A DNA stretch of 50,837 bases from Alcaligenaceae bacterium (GCA_012727555.1 JAAYGT010000021.1:1-50837); one strand, 5' to 3'; positions 36,257 to 45,094 are shown, counted from the first letter of the stretch. A program made the numbers and translations. Notes: a model not told the origin generated them from the sequence alone.

Positions 36257-37171
36257 TCACGCAAGTGGCACGCTGTGCCGCACCATGAAATCGCGCAGGG
36301 TGTCGGAAGCCAGCACCCGGAATTCTGCTTCACGCTGCACCCCCAGGGCATCGCCTGTAACGGCCTGCCGGGCCGGATGGCACATGATCAGGTCGCCGGG
36401 CTGCATGTGTGCCAGCCAGGCCTGCAGCAAGCGCTGATAGCCAGCCTGCCCCCCCGTGAAATCGTACACCCCCATGAAGCGCCGGTTCAAAGGATACCCC
36501 CGCCTGCGGGCCTGGCGGGCCAGCGCGGCCGACCCGAGATGCTCGATAACGGCGGCCTTGAAGCGCTGCGACACAGGCAGGCCTGTCAGCTGACCGGCGC
36601 GGGTGTAACGCAACCAGGGGCGAATACCCGACGGAAAGGCGCGGTCAAGCACCCTGAACAAGGCCTCACGTACCACCGGAAACTGATGGACATGCTGATG
36701 CCCGTCGATGAAATCAGGCAAGCGCCCCATGACCTGCCTGAACAGGTCAAGCTGGCTTTGAATCTGGAATTCGACGCCAGCACCATCCAGGCGACGCAGC
36801 CAGGCCTGACGCATAAAACGCGCGAGTGGCATGCAGATGGATGTGCCCGGCAAAGGTTCGGTAAAATTCACATGCAAACCCGTCTGGATACCCGCCGTGC
36901 GAAGTGCCGATGCGTTCTGCGTGAACGATGGCCCATGCACCAGGCAACTGGTTGCGTTCAGGCGCCGGGCGGCAGCCAACTCAAGCACGGCATGATCCAC
37001 GGCCTCGTTCAGGCCAAAATCGTCCGCACAGACCACAATGCCCCCTAACGCAGGCATACGTACAGCTTGACCGCCTGCCGGGCCTTCACCGTTGAGCGGT
37101 TCATCGGCCTGCCACTCGCCCTGCGGCGTCGTGTGGCTCAACGGCCGGTCCGTTTGCTGATTACCTTCCAT
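36257..37171 (-). CDS. YdjC/ChbG/HpnK-family carbohydrate deacetylase
   Basis: Predicted metal-dependent deacetylase. The metal site begins IVVCADDFGLNEAVDHAVLEL (two Asp), followed by the ligands in TGLHVNFTEPLPG and the catalytic DFIDGHQHVHQFP, with PGDLIMCHPA near the end. The conserved domain starts about 45 residues into the open frame. ATG 37171 (GCGG upstream) is chosen; ATG at 37192/37195 would add 7-8 residues. It is divergent from gtrA. With gtrA and the GT2 gene it suggests modification of a lipid-linked sugar, where the deacetylase exposes an amine. Confidence 0.85.
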   Translation of the reverse strand: MEGNQQTDRPLSHTTPQGEWQADEPLNGEGPAGGQAVRMPALGGIVVCADDFGLNEAVDHAVLELAAARRLNATSCLVHGPSFTQNASALRTAGIQTGLHVNFTEPLPGTSICMPLARFMRQAWLRRLDGAGVEFQIQSQLDLFRQVMGRLPDFIDGHQHVHQFPVVREALFRVLDRAFPSGIRPWLRYTRAGQLTGLPVSQRFKAAVIEHLGSAALARQARRRGYPLNRRFMGVYDFTGGQAGYQRLLQAWLAHMQPGDLIMCHPARQAVTGDALGVQREAEFRVLASDTLRDFMVRHSVPLA

Positions 37172-37215
37172 GGCATACCGCCTGTCTTGCATCATTTTTC
37201 AAGGAAGCCCCCGCC

Positions 37216-37608
37216 ATGAGCCCTGTTTTGCAACAAATAGCCTGGTTCATTGCCGTGGGCACGGCTTCTGCAGCAACCCACTGGCTGGTCGTGGTGGGCC
37301 TGGTTTCTGCAACAGCCGCCCCGCCATTGCTGGCCAACGTGGGGGGGTGGCTGGTTGCTTTCATGGTGTCGTTTGCAGGCCATTACACCCTTACCTTCCG
37401 CCACCAGCACGCACCACTGCGGCAGGCGGCACTACGTTTTTTCGGTGTTTCTGCCCTGGGTTTTGCCATGAACGAAGCAGCCTATGCCGTTCTGTTGCAC
37501 ACCAGCGCCCTGCCCTACGAACTGTCATTGGCTGCGGTTCTGATTGGCGTGGCCTTCATGACCTTCGTGCTGGGCAGGTTCTGGGCGTTCCGGCGGGCAA
37601 CACACTGA
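37216..37608 (+). CDS. GtrA-family membrane protein (polyprenyl-phosphate-sugar flippase)
   Basis: Four-helix membrane protein of 130 residues. Typical GtrA features: IAWFIAVGTASAATHWLVVVGLV, ANVGGWLVAFMVSFAGHYTLTFRH and the C-terminal GRFWAFRR. Family members are thought to flip polyprenyl-phosphate-linked sugars made by the partner GT2 enzyme. The last 84 bp overlap the 3' end of that GT2 gene on the other strand. Confidence 0.9.
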   Translation: MSPVLQQIAWFIAVGTASAATHWLVVVGLVSATAAPPLLANVGGWLVAFMVSFAGHYTLTFRHQHAPLRQAALRFFGVSALGFAMNEAAYAVLLHTSALPYELSLAAVLIGVAFMTFVLGRFWAFRRATH

Positions 37609-38640
37609 ATCCGGTGTGCCATCGGGGCGCAGGTCGGCAGTGAACGCAACCGGATTACCACTGGCCCAGGCCGCCGAGGCAGCGCTGGGGTGTACCGCAG
37701 GGGGCAAGCCCTGCCCGACACGATCACGCACAAGGAACACAGGCCTGTTTTTCACTTCATCGAAAATACGGGCAATGTATTCCCCCAGCACACCCACTGA
37801 AATCAGCTGCACGCCCGCAAAAAACAGGACCACGGTGATCAGGGTGGTCCAGCCCTGAACAGGATCGCCATACAGCACGTGCTTGATGACAATAAACAGG
37901 CCATAGGCAAACGACAGGAGCGACAAACCGAAACCCGACAAACTGAGCAAACGCAAAGGCCAGGTCGTGAATGCCGTCAGGCCGTCAACGGCAAAACGGA
38001 ACAGGTTCAGGGCCTTGAATGTGGACGTGCCATGCAGTCGTTCGGGGGGTGAATAGAGAATGGGCTCGGAGCGAAACCCGACCCAGGCAAACAACCCCTT
38101 CATGAAACGATTACGCTCGGGCATCATCAGCAGGGCGTCAACCACGCGGCGGTCCATGAGCCGGAAATCACCTGCATCACGCGGGATATCAACGCCGCCG
38201 GTATGCATGAGCTTGTAAAACAGACGGGTACCCCAACGCTTGAACAAGGACTCATCGGCACGGTGTTCACGCACAGCATAGACCATGTCGGCCCCCTCTT
38301 CCCAGCGGCGCACCATGTCGGCGATCAGGGCAGGAGGATGCTGGAGATCAGCATCCATACTGACCACAACACGACCACGTGCCTGGGCCAGACCGGCCGA
38401 AAGCGCGGCTTCTTTGCCGAAATTACGTGACAACTGCAGGTAAACCACGGCCGGAAAACGGCGAGACCACGCCTGAACCACCTGCGCCGTACCATCGGTA
38501 CTGCCATCATCGACCACAATAATTTCCACCGCATCGGCCAGTGGTTCAAGCGCAGCCAGCAAGGCAGGAATCAACACATTCAGGTTCGCCTCTTCATTCA
38601 GGCAGGGTATGACACAACTGAGCGAGGATGGTCTGGACAT
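37525..38640 (-). CDS. GT2 polyprenyl-phosphate glycosyltransferase (GtrB/ArnC-like)
   Basis: Glycosyltransferase of 371 residues. The GT-A domain shows SCVIPCLNEEANLNVLIPAL, IIVVDDGSTDGTAQVV, VVVSMDADLQHPPALI and DAGDFRLMDRRVVDAL. Two C-terminal transmembrane helices follow (LSGFGLSLLSFAYGLFIVIKH and TTLITVVLFFAGVQLISVGVLGEY), then the usual NRPVFLVRDRVG ending. About 50 more residues of Pro/Glu/His-rich tail follow, encoded partly from the antisense of gtrA. It transfers a sugar to undecaprenyl phosphate. ATG 38640 is the start; it lacks a good ribosome site. Confidence 0.92.
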   Translation of the reverse strand: MSRPSSLSCVIPCLNEEANLNVLIPALLAALEPLADAVEIIVVDDGSTDGTAQVVQAWSRRFPAVVYLQLSRNFGKEAALSAGLAQARGRVVVSMDADLQHPPALIADMVRRWEEGADMVYAVREHRADESLFKRWGTRLFYKLMHTGGVDIPRDAGDFRLMDRRVVDALLMMPERNRFMKGLFAWVGFRSEPILYSPPERLHGTSTFKALNLFRFAVDGLTAFTTWPLRLLSLSGFGLSLLSFAYGLFIVIKHVLYGDPVQGWTTLITVVLFFAGVQLISVGVLGEYIARIFDEVKNRPVFLVRDRVGQGLPPAVHPSAASAAWASGNPVAFTADLRPDGTPDSVCCPPERPEPAQHEGHEGHANQNRSQ

Positions 38641-38794
38641 GGGCACGGAGAGGTTTGATGGCGGCGCATCATTTGATCATGCCGGGATGATACTGCTTTT
38701 TGCCTTGCCAACCGAGACGGATTATCGGACGCGCCCGGATTTGCCGGACGCCCCACAGGAAATCGTCTGCGATTTGACTCACGGAGGAATGACG

Positions 38795-38920
38795 ATGAGG
38801 CAAGCCCAATGCTGCACTGGCTGTTGTCCCTTTCATAAGATACATATAGAATGTATCTTATCAGCCGTCCGGCACTCGAAGCCTGGCCCACACGCATTAA
38901 CCGGTCTCAATACCCCATGA
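38795..38920 (+). CDS. Candidate 41-residue Cys-rich small ORF coupled to globin
   Basis: Hypothetical small ORF: MRQAQCCTGCCPFHKIHIEC at its start, with five Cys in the first 20 residues, ending HALTGLNTP. A strong GGAGG (38783-38787) lies 7 nt before ATG 38795. Its TGA (38918-38920) overlaps the globin ATG (38917) as ATGA, a classic coupling arrangement, and the globin has no ribosome site of its own. The NsrR-type palindrome lies inside it, so it would be translated only from a promoter upstream of that site. No homologue is recognised and it may be accidental. Confidence 0.3.
   Translation: MRQAQCCTGCCPFHKIHIECILSAVRHSKPGPHALTGLNTP
38835..38861. promoter_or_regulatory. NsrR-type operator, perfect 11-5-11 palindrome
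   Basis: ATAAGATACAT (38835-38845) and ATGTATCTTAT (38851-38861) are exact reverse complements around ATAGA. The inner 23 bp (AAGATACAT-N5-ATGTATCTT) follow the known NsrR consensus AAGATGCATTT-N-AAATGCATCTT in length and ends. TATAGA (38845-38850) inside it could be a -10 box, so NsrR binding would block transcription until nitric oxide destroys its cluster. It precedes globin-nnrS-nsrR. Confidence 0.85.
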
Positions 38921-39321
38921 CCCGCGACACACTCTGCACTGAAGAAGAAATCTCCGAACTGGTCCACCGTTTTTACGATGCGGTTCGTCGTGACCCTGAA
39001 CTGGGCCCCATTTTCGAGGCGCACATTCACGACTGGAACACGCACCTGGCCACCATGGTCCGGTTCTGGTCGTCGCTGATGCTGGGCGCCGGCACCTACG
39101 AAGGCACGCCCATGCCCAAACACGTTGCCTTGCCTGGCCTGACAGCCCAGCTGTTTGAACACTGGCTGGGGTTGTTTCAAAAAACCACGGCTGGTCTGGC
39201 CAACCAGGAACTGGCCACACTCGCAAATCAGTTCGCCGGGCGCATCGCCCGCAGCCTCTGGTTCGGCTATCAGCTGAACAATGCACCCAACCGCCCACCT
39301 TCGGATCTGCATCATGGCTGA
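38917..39321 (+). CDS. Group III truncated haemoglobin
   Basis: Truncated globin of 134 residues of the group III (P/Ctb-type) kind. Features: EEISELVHRFYDAVRRDPELGPIFEAHI at the N-terminus, then HLATMVRFWSSLMLGAGTYEGTPMPKHVAL with the proximal-side HVAL, and HFEHWLGLFQ-like FEHWLGLFQKT. Such globins detoxify or bind NO and oxygen. ATG 38917 is chosen by homology; the frame is open back to 38851. It leads the NO module, with nnrS starting inside its last codons. Confidence 0.9.
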   Translation: MTRDTLCTEEEISELVHRFYDAVRRDPELGPIFEAHIHDWNTHLATMVRFWSSLMLGAGTYEGTPMPKHVALPGLTAQLFEHWLGLFQKTTAGLANQELATLANQFAGRIARSLWFGYQLNNAPNRPPSDLHHG

Positions 39322-40543
39322 CACCCTGCACATGGCATCACCTGGCATCAACACAAACGAACAGGCACCCTCACTGAAACCCGATCTCGACGCGTTCCTG
39401 AGCCTTGGATTTCGTCCTCTGTACATCGCCGGGTGCGCCTGGGCACTGGTTTCCATTGCCTTATGGATCTTCATGCCCCACTGGCTGCAACAGCCCCTGT
39501 ACGGCCTGGCCTGGCATGCCCACGAAATGCTCTGGGGCTTCATCGGCACCATCGCGGTTGGTTTTCTGCTCACCGCCAGTGCCACCTGGACAGGCCACAA
39601 TCCGGCACGCGGCGCCACACTGGCAGGTCTGTGCCTGCTCTGGCTGGCAGCACGGCCCGCCTACCTTGTCGATCACCCACTGGCCTTTCAAGTTGGCCTG
39701 ATTGCAGAATCGTTGTTCTTCGGGCTCTCCGCGCTTGTCCTGATGCGCGTAATGCTCAAGGGGAACAGTCGGCGCAATTACGGTGTACCCCTCATGGTTC
39801 TTGGACTGGGCCTCACCAACATCCTGTTCCTGCTGGCTTCACAACAAGGCAATTATCTTGTCCTGATGCAACGCTTTGACCTGGGCCTGTTATGCATGGC
39901 CATGCTGGCTTTGCTGATTGGCCGGCGCGTGATTCCGTTTTTCGCCATGCGCATGGTTCCCGGCCTGGCATTGCCCATGCAAGTACGCAGTGGGCAGATC
40001 CAACTGGGCGCGACCGGGATCGCGATTGCACTGGGGCTGGCAGGTCAGCAGGTACTGATGGCACCGGTGCTGGCCTTCACAGGTCTGGTGAGCCTATGGC
40101 AAGTCATGGGCTGGAAACCCGCCGCCGTACTGCACAAACCCATGCTCTGGATTCTTTACCTGGGTTATGGCGCGCTCGGAGCCGGCTTGTTGCTGGCGGC
40201 CCTGCACTCGGCCGGCCTGACCAGCGGGGCACTGGGTCGTTCGGCAACGCATGTGCATACCATCGGCATGGGCGGCTTTGCCGTTCTGATCATCGGCATG
40301 GTCACCCGCACGGCCCTGGGTCACCTGGGCAGGCCACTACAGCTTGATGCCAGCATGCTGGTCAGCTACTGGCTCATGATTGCTGCGGTGGTGCTGCGGC
40401 TGCTGGCCCTGCTGCCATCGGCTGCCAGCACCCCGCTGCTGCATGCCTCGGCCGCCTGCTGGATCACCTGCATGGCACTGTACCTTTGGCGGTTTGTGCC
40501 CATGCTGATCCGCCCGCGCCCCGACCGCCCCCTTGAACGCTGA
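39314..40543 (+). CDS. nnrS: NnrS family haem-copper membrane protein
   Basis: Integral membrane protein of 409 residues with about twelve helices. NnrS marks: FRPLYIAGCAWALVSI at the N-terminus, LAWHAHEMLWGFIGTIAVGFLLTA, the RRVIPFF region, and ATHVHTIGMGGFAVLIIGMVTRTALGHLGRPL with conserved His pairs. NnrS protects against nitrosative stress by binding iron or haem complexes. The ATG overlaps the globin stop by 8 bp, so the two are coupled. NsrR follows after 5 nt. Confidence 0.94.
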   Translation: MADTLHMASPGINTNEQAPSLKPDLDAFLSLGFRPLYIAGCAWALVSIALWIFMPHWLQQPLYGLAWHAHEMLWGFIGTIAVGFLLTASATWTGHNPARGATLAGLCLLWLAARPAYLVDHPLAFQVGLIAESLFFGLSALVLMRVMLKGNSRRNYGVPLMVLGLGLTNILFLLASQQGNYLVLMQRFDLGLLCMAMLALLIGRRVIPFFAMRMVPGLALPMQVRSGQIQLGATGIAIALGLAGQQVLMAPVLAFTGLVSLWQVMGWKPAAVLHKPMLWILYLGYGALGAGLLLAALHSAGLTSGALGRSATHVHTIGMGGFAVLIIGMVTRTALGHLGRPLQLDASMLVSYWLMIAAVVLRLLALLPSAASTPLLHASAACWITCMALYLWRFVPMLIRPRPDRPLER

Positions 40544-40548
40544 CCCAC

Positions 40549-41013
40549 ATGCGCCTGACCACCCTGACCGACTACGCCATACGGCTGCTCATGTATGCAG
40601 GCAATCACCCCGACCGCCTGTGCACCATCGCGGAAATTGCCCAGGCACACGGCATTTCGGAACCGCACCTGATGAAGGTGACCCATCGCCTGGCACAACG
40701 CGGCTGGATCGAAACAGTGCGCGGCAAGAACGGCGGCCTGCGGCTGGCCATGCCGGCCGACCAGATCAATCTGGGCGCGGTGGTGCGTGACACCGAAAAC
40801 GACCTGACCCTTGTCGAGTGTCTGGGCAGGGCAAACACCTGCTATCTGGCCGGCAACTGCACGCTGACAGGTGTCTTGCAGGGTGCGCTGGGTGCCTTCA
40901 TGCAACATTTAGGCGGTTTCACGCTGCAGGATATCCTGCAGCCTCCGGCTGGCCTGCCGGGTGAACGCCCGGTTACGGTACACCGCGCCTCACCGGACCA
41001 GGCAATGCACTGA
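40549..41013 (+). CDS. nsrR: Rrf2-family nitric oxide-sensing repressor NsrR
   Basis: Rrf2 regulator of 154 residues. The start MRLTTLTDYAIRLLMYAG and the DNA-binding helix HGISEPHLMKVTHRLAQRGWIETVRGKNGGLRLA are typical of NsrR. Three Cys (91, 98, 104) in ECLGRANTCYLAGNC form the Fe-S cluster site, with C-x6-C-x5-C spacing, which NO degrades. It is the third gene of the operon behind the palindrome at 38835-38861, so it is very probably autoregulated. Confidence 0.95.
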   Translation: MRLTTLTDYAIRLLMYAGNHPDRLCTIAEIAQAHGISEPHLMKVTHRLAQRGWIETVRGKNGGLRLAMPADQINLGAVVRDTENDLTLVECLGRANTCYLAGNCTLTGVLQGALGAFMQHLGGFTLQDILQPPAGLPGERPVTVHRASPDQAMH

Positions 41014-41076
41014 TGAATTCAAGCGCAATGCGCTATCTGTCCACGACCTGAAGAACACGTTCTGCCCTGCAACCGA

Positions 41077-42285
41077 TCAACGACCGACCACACGATCACA
41101 GCGCACCGTTACCGGATGAGCACGTAATGCAGCCATGACGCTGTCGTTCACTTCGCCTTCCACATCGGAAATCACGTAGCCGATCTGGCCACGCGTTTGC
41201 AGCTGTTGGCTGACAATGTTCAACCCCTGTTCGGCCATCAGGTGGCTGAGGTTGCCCATGGCACCCGGAAGATTCCGGTGAACATGCAGAATACGAGCCG
41301 AACCTGCAGGCGCCTGCCTGGGAATTTCAGGAAAGTTCACCGCGCCTTTGGTGGCGCCGGCCTGCAGGAAGCCAACCAGTTTTTCTGCCACTTCACGCCC
41401 GATGTTTTCCTGGGATTCCTGGGTACTGCCGCCAATGTGCGGGGTCAGAATGACGTTATCCAGACCGATCAGGGGGCTGTCAAGAGGTTCATTGGCGCTT
41501 TTGGGCTCGGTGGGAAAGACATCGAGTGCGGCACCGGACAGATGGCCCGAGCGCAGCGCCTGATGCAGCGCGTCGATGTCGACCACCGTACCCCGCGAGG
41601 CATTGATGAGGATGGCGCCCGGCTTCATGGCCGCCAGCGCCGCTGCATTGATGATGTTGCGCGTGGTTTTACCCCCGGGCACATGCAAAGTGACCACATC
41701 GGACTGGGCCAGCAATTTTTTCAGTGAAGGTACGGCGCGGGCGTTGCCCAGGGGCAACTTGGCTTCGACATCGTGAAACAGTACCCGCATGCCCAAGGCC
41801 TCGGCCAGGGTGCCAACCTGGGAACCAATATTGCCGTAGCCGACGATACCCAGCGTTTTACCCCGGGCCTCGAAGGCACCATCAGCCGTTTTATCCCAAT
41901 ACCCCTGATGAACCCGGGCATTTTTTTCGGGAATGCGACGCAACAACAAAATGGCTTCACCCAGCACAAGCTCTGCAACCGAACGTGTATTGGAGAAGGG
42001 TGCGTTGAACACGGGTACGCCACGCGTCATGGCGGCATCCAGGTCAACCTGATTGGTGCCGATGCAGAAACACCCCACCGCACGCAGATCAGGGAGCGCT
42101 GCGAACAAGGCAGCATCAAGATGAGTGCGGGAACGGATACCCGCCAATGTCGCGCCTTGCAGGGCGTGGGCCAGCGCCTCGGGTGGCAACGCTGCCCCAT
42201 GGGCCACGATATCGTTGAAACCCGCCGCACGGAAGACCTCGGTCGCGCTGGGATGAATGTTTTCGAAAAGCACAATACGGCTCAT
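41077..42285 (-). CDS. serA: D-3-phosphoglycerate dehydrogenase
   Basis: SerA of 402 residues, first step of serine synthesis (E. coli 410). The NAD site is GIVGYGNIGSQVG. Catalytic Arg (NASRGTVVD), Glu (DVFPTEP) and His (LTPHIGGSTQESQENIG) are present. A C-terminal ACT domain (residues about 325-402: LHVHRNLPGAMGNLSHLMAEQGLNI) suggests serine feedback inhibition. Divergent from the MFS transporter. Confidence 0.96.
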   Translation of the reverse strand: MSRIVLFENIHPSATEVFRAAGFNDIVAHGAALPPEALAHALQGATLAGIRSRTHLDAALFAALPDLRAVGCFCIGTNQVDLDAAMTRGVPVFNAPFSNTRSVAELVLGEAILLLRRIPEKNARVHQGYWDKTADGAFEARGKTLGIVGYGNIGSQVGTLAEALGMRVLFHDVEAKLPLGNARAVPSLKKLLAQSDVVTLHVPGGKTTRNIINAAALAAMKPGAILINASRGTVVDIDALHQALRSGHLSGAALDVFPTEPKSANEPLDSPLIGLDNVILTPHIGGSTQESQENIGREVAEKLVGFLQAGATKGAVNFPEIPRQAPAGSARILHVHRNLPGAMGNLSHLMAEQGLNIVSQQLQTRGQIGYVISDVEGEVNDSVMAALRAHPVTVRCDRVVGR

Positions 42286-42430
42286 GGCAACTTGCTCCTG
42301 CCCGATTAAATTGAATCAGTACTATTTTAGTGCTGATTTGTGCAGAGCACAACGGATGGAGTCTTGGTATAGTCTGCATCAGCCGCATCCGGAAAACGCC
42401 GGTTACATATCAAAAAAACTGCGGTCCAAC

Positions 42431-43768
42431 ATGAAATCAGGGGATGGGAAACGCACCGTGGGCAGATCGCAGGGTTTTGGTAACTGGTATTTTGGCTGGA
42501 ATATTGTTGCAGCAGCCACTGTTCTCACGCTGTTCACCGTTGGTATGCGGCTGGGGGTCGGCCCCTTCTTCATCCCGATCACCGAAGACCTCGGCTTCAG
42601 CCGCAGTGTGCTGGCCTCGATCATTGCCGTGGGCATGCTGGTGTACGGTTTCGGCATGCCAATGGCAGGTTACCTGATCAACGCCCGCAGCACGCGTTTT
42701 GTGCTGCTGCTGGGTATGGCGATCGTACTGCTGTCCATTGCCGGCTCGGTGCTGTCCACCGGCCCGGTCAGTTTCCTGTTGTTTTTCGGCATCGGCCTGT
42801 CGCTGGGGCTGGCCCTGCTCAGCCCGGTGGCCCTGACACCCGTGATCAGCCGCTGGTTCACCCTGAAGCGCGGCATGGCTCTTTTTTTCCTGTCTACCGG
42901 TTCCATGGCCGGCATTGCTCTTCTGACACCCGTACTGGGTTACATGATCGAGGCCTATGGCTGGAAAGCAACCCTGGTCACTTTCGGTGTGATCATGACA
43001 GCCATCACGGTGCCCAGCGCACTGTTCATCATCAACGATAACGCACCACCGGAAACCGACACAGGCAATCCGGCCAACCGCAGGCCGGCATCACGTCCGG
43101 CCGCACAAACCGTGGCCACGGGCAGCTGCGGCGCTGCAGAACCGGCGCCGGTGCAACGACCAACCGCTTCCCCCATGACCGTCAGCAAGGCATTGCACAC
43201 CGCCCCCTACTGGCAAATTTTCTTCGGCCTGTTCGCCTGCGGTTACAGCATGAATCTGTTGGGCACACACGGTGTGCCCATGCTCATGGATCACGGTTTC
43301 GACGCCATGACCAGTTCGTTCGGCATCGGCCTGATCGGTCTTGCCGCCATTTTCAGCACACTGGTGCTGGGCCGGCTTTCCGACATCTACCCCCGGAAAA
43401 ATATTCTGGGCCTCATTTATTTCATGCGCGGGCTGGGGTTTTTCGCACTGGTCAGCGTGGGCGCCAATTGGGAGCTTTTCACTGCTTCCACGATCGGCGG
43501 TTTTGTCTGGGCCGGCAGTGTCGCGCTTTCATCCGCCATTCTGGCCGACATCTACGGTGTACGCCTGGTCGGCATTCTTTACGGCTGGGCCTACCTGGGC
43601 CATCAGGTAGGCGGCATGATCAGTTCCTGGCTGGGCGGCTGGGCCTACGAAACCTTTCACACCCACTGGGTTTCGTTCGGTAGTGCGGGCATCATCCTGT
43701 TGCTGGCCGCCCTGGTTTCCTTCAGATTGCCGCGCAAAGGTTATACACTGGTCCCTCCAAACACCTGA
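42431..43768 (+). CDS. MFS transporter
   Basis: Major facilitator protein of about 445 residues with twelve predicted helices. The N-terminal half starts GFGNWYFGWNIVAAATVLTLFTVGMRLGVGPFFIPI, followed by DLGFSRSVLASIIAVGMLVYGFGMPMAG, as in oxalate/formate-antiporter-like monocarboxylate carriers. A 60-residue hydrophilic loop rich in Pro, Ala and Thr separates the two halves. VLGRLSDIYPRKNILG is the MFS loop motif. ATG 42431 is chosen (GCGG upstream); ATG 42356 is an alternative. Substrate unknown. Confidence 0.88.
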   Translation: MKSGDGKRTVGRSQGFGNWYFGWNIVAAATVLTLFTVGMRLGVGPFFIPITEDLGFSRSVLASIIAVGMLVYGFGMPMAGYLINARSTRFVLLLGMAIVLLSIAGSVLSTGPVSFLLFFGIGLSLGLALLSPVALTPVISRWFTLKRGMALFFLSTGSMAGIALLTPVLGYMIEAYGWKATLVTFGVIMTAITVPSALFIINDNAPPETDTGNPANRRPASRPAAQTVATGSCGAAEPAPVQRPTASPMTVSKALHTAPYWQIFFGLFACGYSMNLLGTHGVPMLMDHGFDAMTSSFGIGLIGLAAIFSTLVLGRLSDIYPRKNILGLIYFMRGLGFFALVSVGANWELFTASTIGGFVWAGSVALSSAILADIYGVRLVGILYGWAYLGHQVGGMISSWLGGWAYETFHTHWVSFGSAGIILLLAALVSFRLPRKGYTLVPPNT

Positions 43769-43794
43769 CATCCGGAACCACTCACAGGACCGCC

Positions 43795-44952
43795 ATGATC
43801 ACCTTCATCTGGGACGACAACCTGGTTACAGGCCTTCACGACGTTGATGAACAGCACCACCTGCTGGTCGATTTGTTCAACGAACTGAACAAATCGTTTC
43901 TTCAACCCGATGGCAGCCAGAGCGGCGGTGATGAGCAGGTGTTCAAACGCCTGATCAATTACGCCAATCAGCACTTCACCGATGAAGAAGCGCTCATGGA
44001 CGCTTCAGGCCTCGACAAACGTCATATCCAGTTTCACAAGCAGGCTCATCGCACCTTCGTCAAACAGGTCAACACCATGTGGCGGCGTCGGCAACAACTC
44101 AGCCGGCCGGCCGAAACCATCATCGGTTTCCTCACATCGTGGCTGGGCATGCATGTGCTGGGTATCGACCAATCCATGGCGCGCCAGATCACTTCGATCA
44201 AGCAAGGGCTCTCCAGCGCCGACGCCTTTGAACGCGAACGCAAAGACAGTGACAAAGCCATGCAGGCCATGCTGCGCATGGTCGGCAACCTGTACCATGT
44301 ACTTTCGGAACAGAACGATGACCTGGCCAGCGCCAACGAAACACTCGAAGAACGTGTACGGGAACGCACGGCAGCCCTGCATGCCACCAACGAAGAACTG
44401 CTGCGTGCCAATGAACAACTGAAGGCATTTTCCCGAACCGACGGGCTGCTGGGCATTCCCAACAGGGCCTACCTCGATGAACGCATCCAGGAAGAACTGG
44501 CAACCGCCCAGCGCCAACGCTGGCCGCTGTCCGTCCTGATGATGGACGTCGATTACTTCAAACGTTACAACGACACCTATGGCCATCAGGCCGGCGATGC
44601 CTGCCTGCAGGCCGTTGCACGGGCTGCACAAAAGGCCCTGCCCCGCGCCACCGACTTCCTGGCCCGTTACGGCGGTGAAGAACTTGCCGTTCTGCTGCCC
44701 GACACGTCCACCCATGATGCCATTCGGGTCGCTAACCGTATCCTCCAGGCAGTGCAAGCACTTGAAATCGAACACAAAGCCTCCGATGCAGCGCCCCATG
44801 TGACACTGAGCATTGGTGTCGCAACGGTTGTACCAACACGCCGGGAAGACGGGGCACACGTGTTCCAGCGGGCTGATGAAGCGCTTTACAAGGCCAAACA
44901 CGCCGGTCGCAACCAGGTATCCACAGCCTGTGCCACCGCCCCGACAGCCTGA
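43795..44952 (+). CDS. Haemerythrin-GGDEF diguanylate cyclase
   Basis: Cytoplasmic protein of 385 residues. The N-terminal bacteriohaemerythrin domain keeps all seven di-iron ligands: His21, His60, Glu64, His81, His85, His120 and Asp125. A coiled coil (residues about 170-215) leads to a GGDEF domain with the active motif RYGGEEL (GGEEL at 293-297) and a preceding RxxD I-site (RATD). So it should make c-di-GMP, controlled by oxygen or NO binding at the di-iron site and by product inhibition. AGGA precedes the start. Confidence 0.93.
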   Translation: MITFIWDDNLVTGLHDVDEQHHLLVDLFNELNKSFLQPDGSQSGGDEQVFKRLINYANQHFTDEEALMDASGLDKRHIQFHKQAHRTFVKQVNTMWRRRQQLSRPAETIIGFLTSWLGMHVLGIDQSMARQITSIKQGLSSADAFERERKDSDKAMQAMLRMVGNLYHVLSEQNDDLASANETLEERVRERTAALHATNEELLRANEQLKAFSRTDGLLGIPNRAYLDERIQEELATAQRQRWPLSVLMMDVDYFKRYNDTYGHQAGDACLQAVARAAQKALPRATDFLARYGGEELAVLLPDTSTHDAIRVANRILQAVQALEIEHKASDAAPHVTLSIGVATVVPTRREDGAHVFQRADEALYKAKHAGRNQVSTACATAPTA

Positions 44953-45094
44953 ACACCGGCCTCGGCGCGGCAGGCCCGAAAGCGGAACATACCGCTCCCG
45001 AACCGGCCGGCCGGTGTAGAATCGTTGCGACCTGACTCACTGCACGCACAGCAGCGCCTGTTCGCTTGCATAACAACAGCCTCGACACCCAGCA

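Noticed and set aside
43795-44952. GGEEL taken as a degenerate, inactive GGDEF
   Set aside because: GGEEL/GGEEF is an accepted active variant and the I-site RATD is in place, so the cyclase is probably functional.
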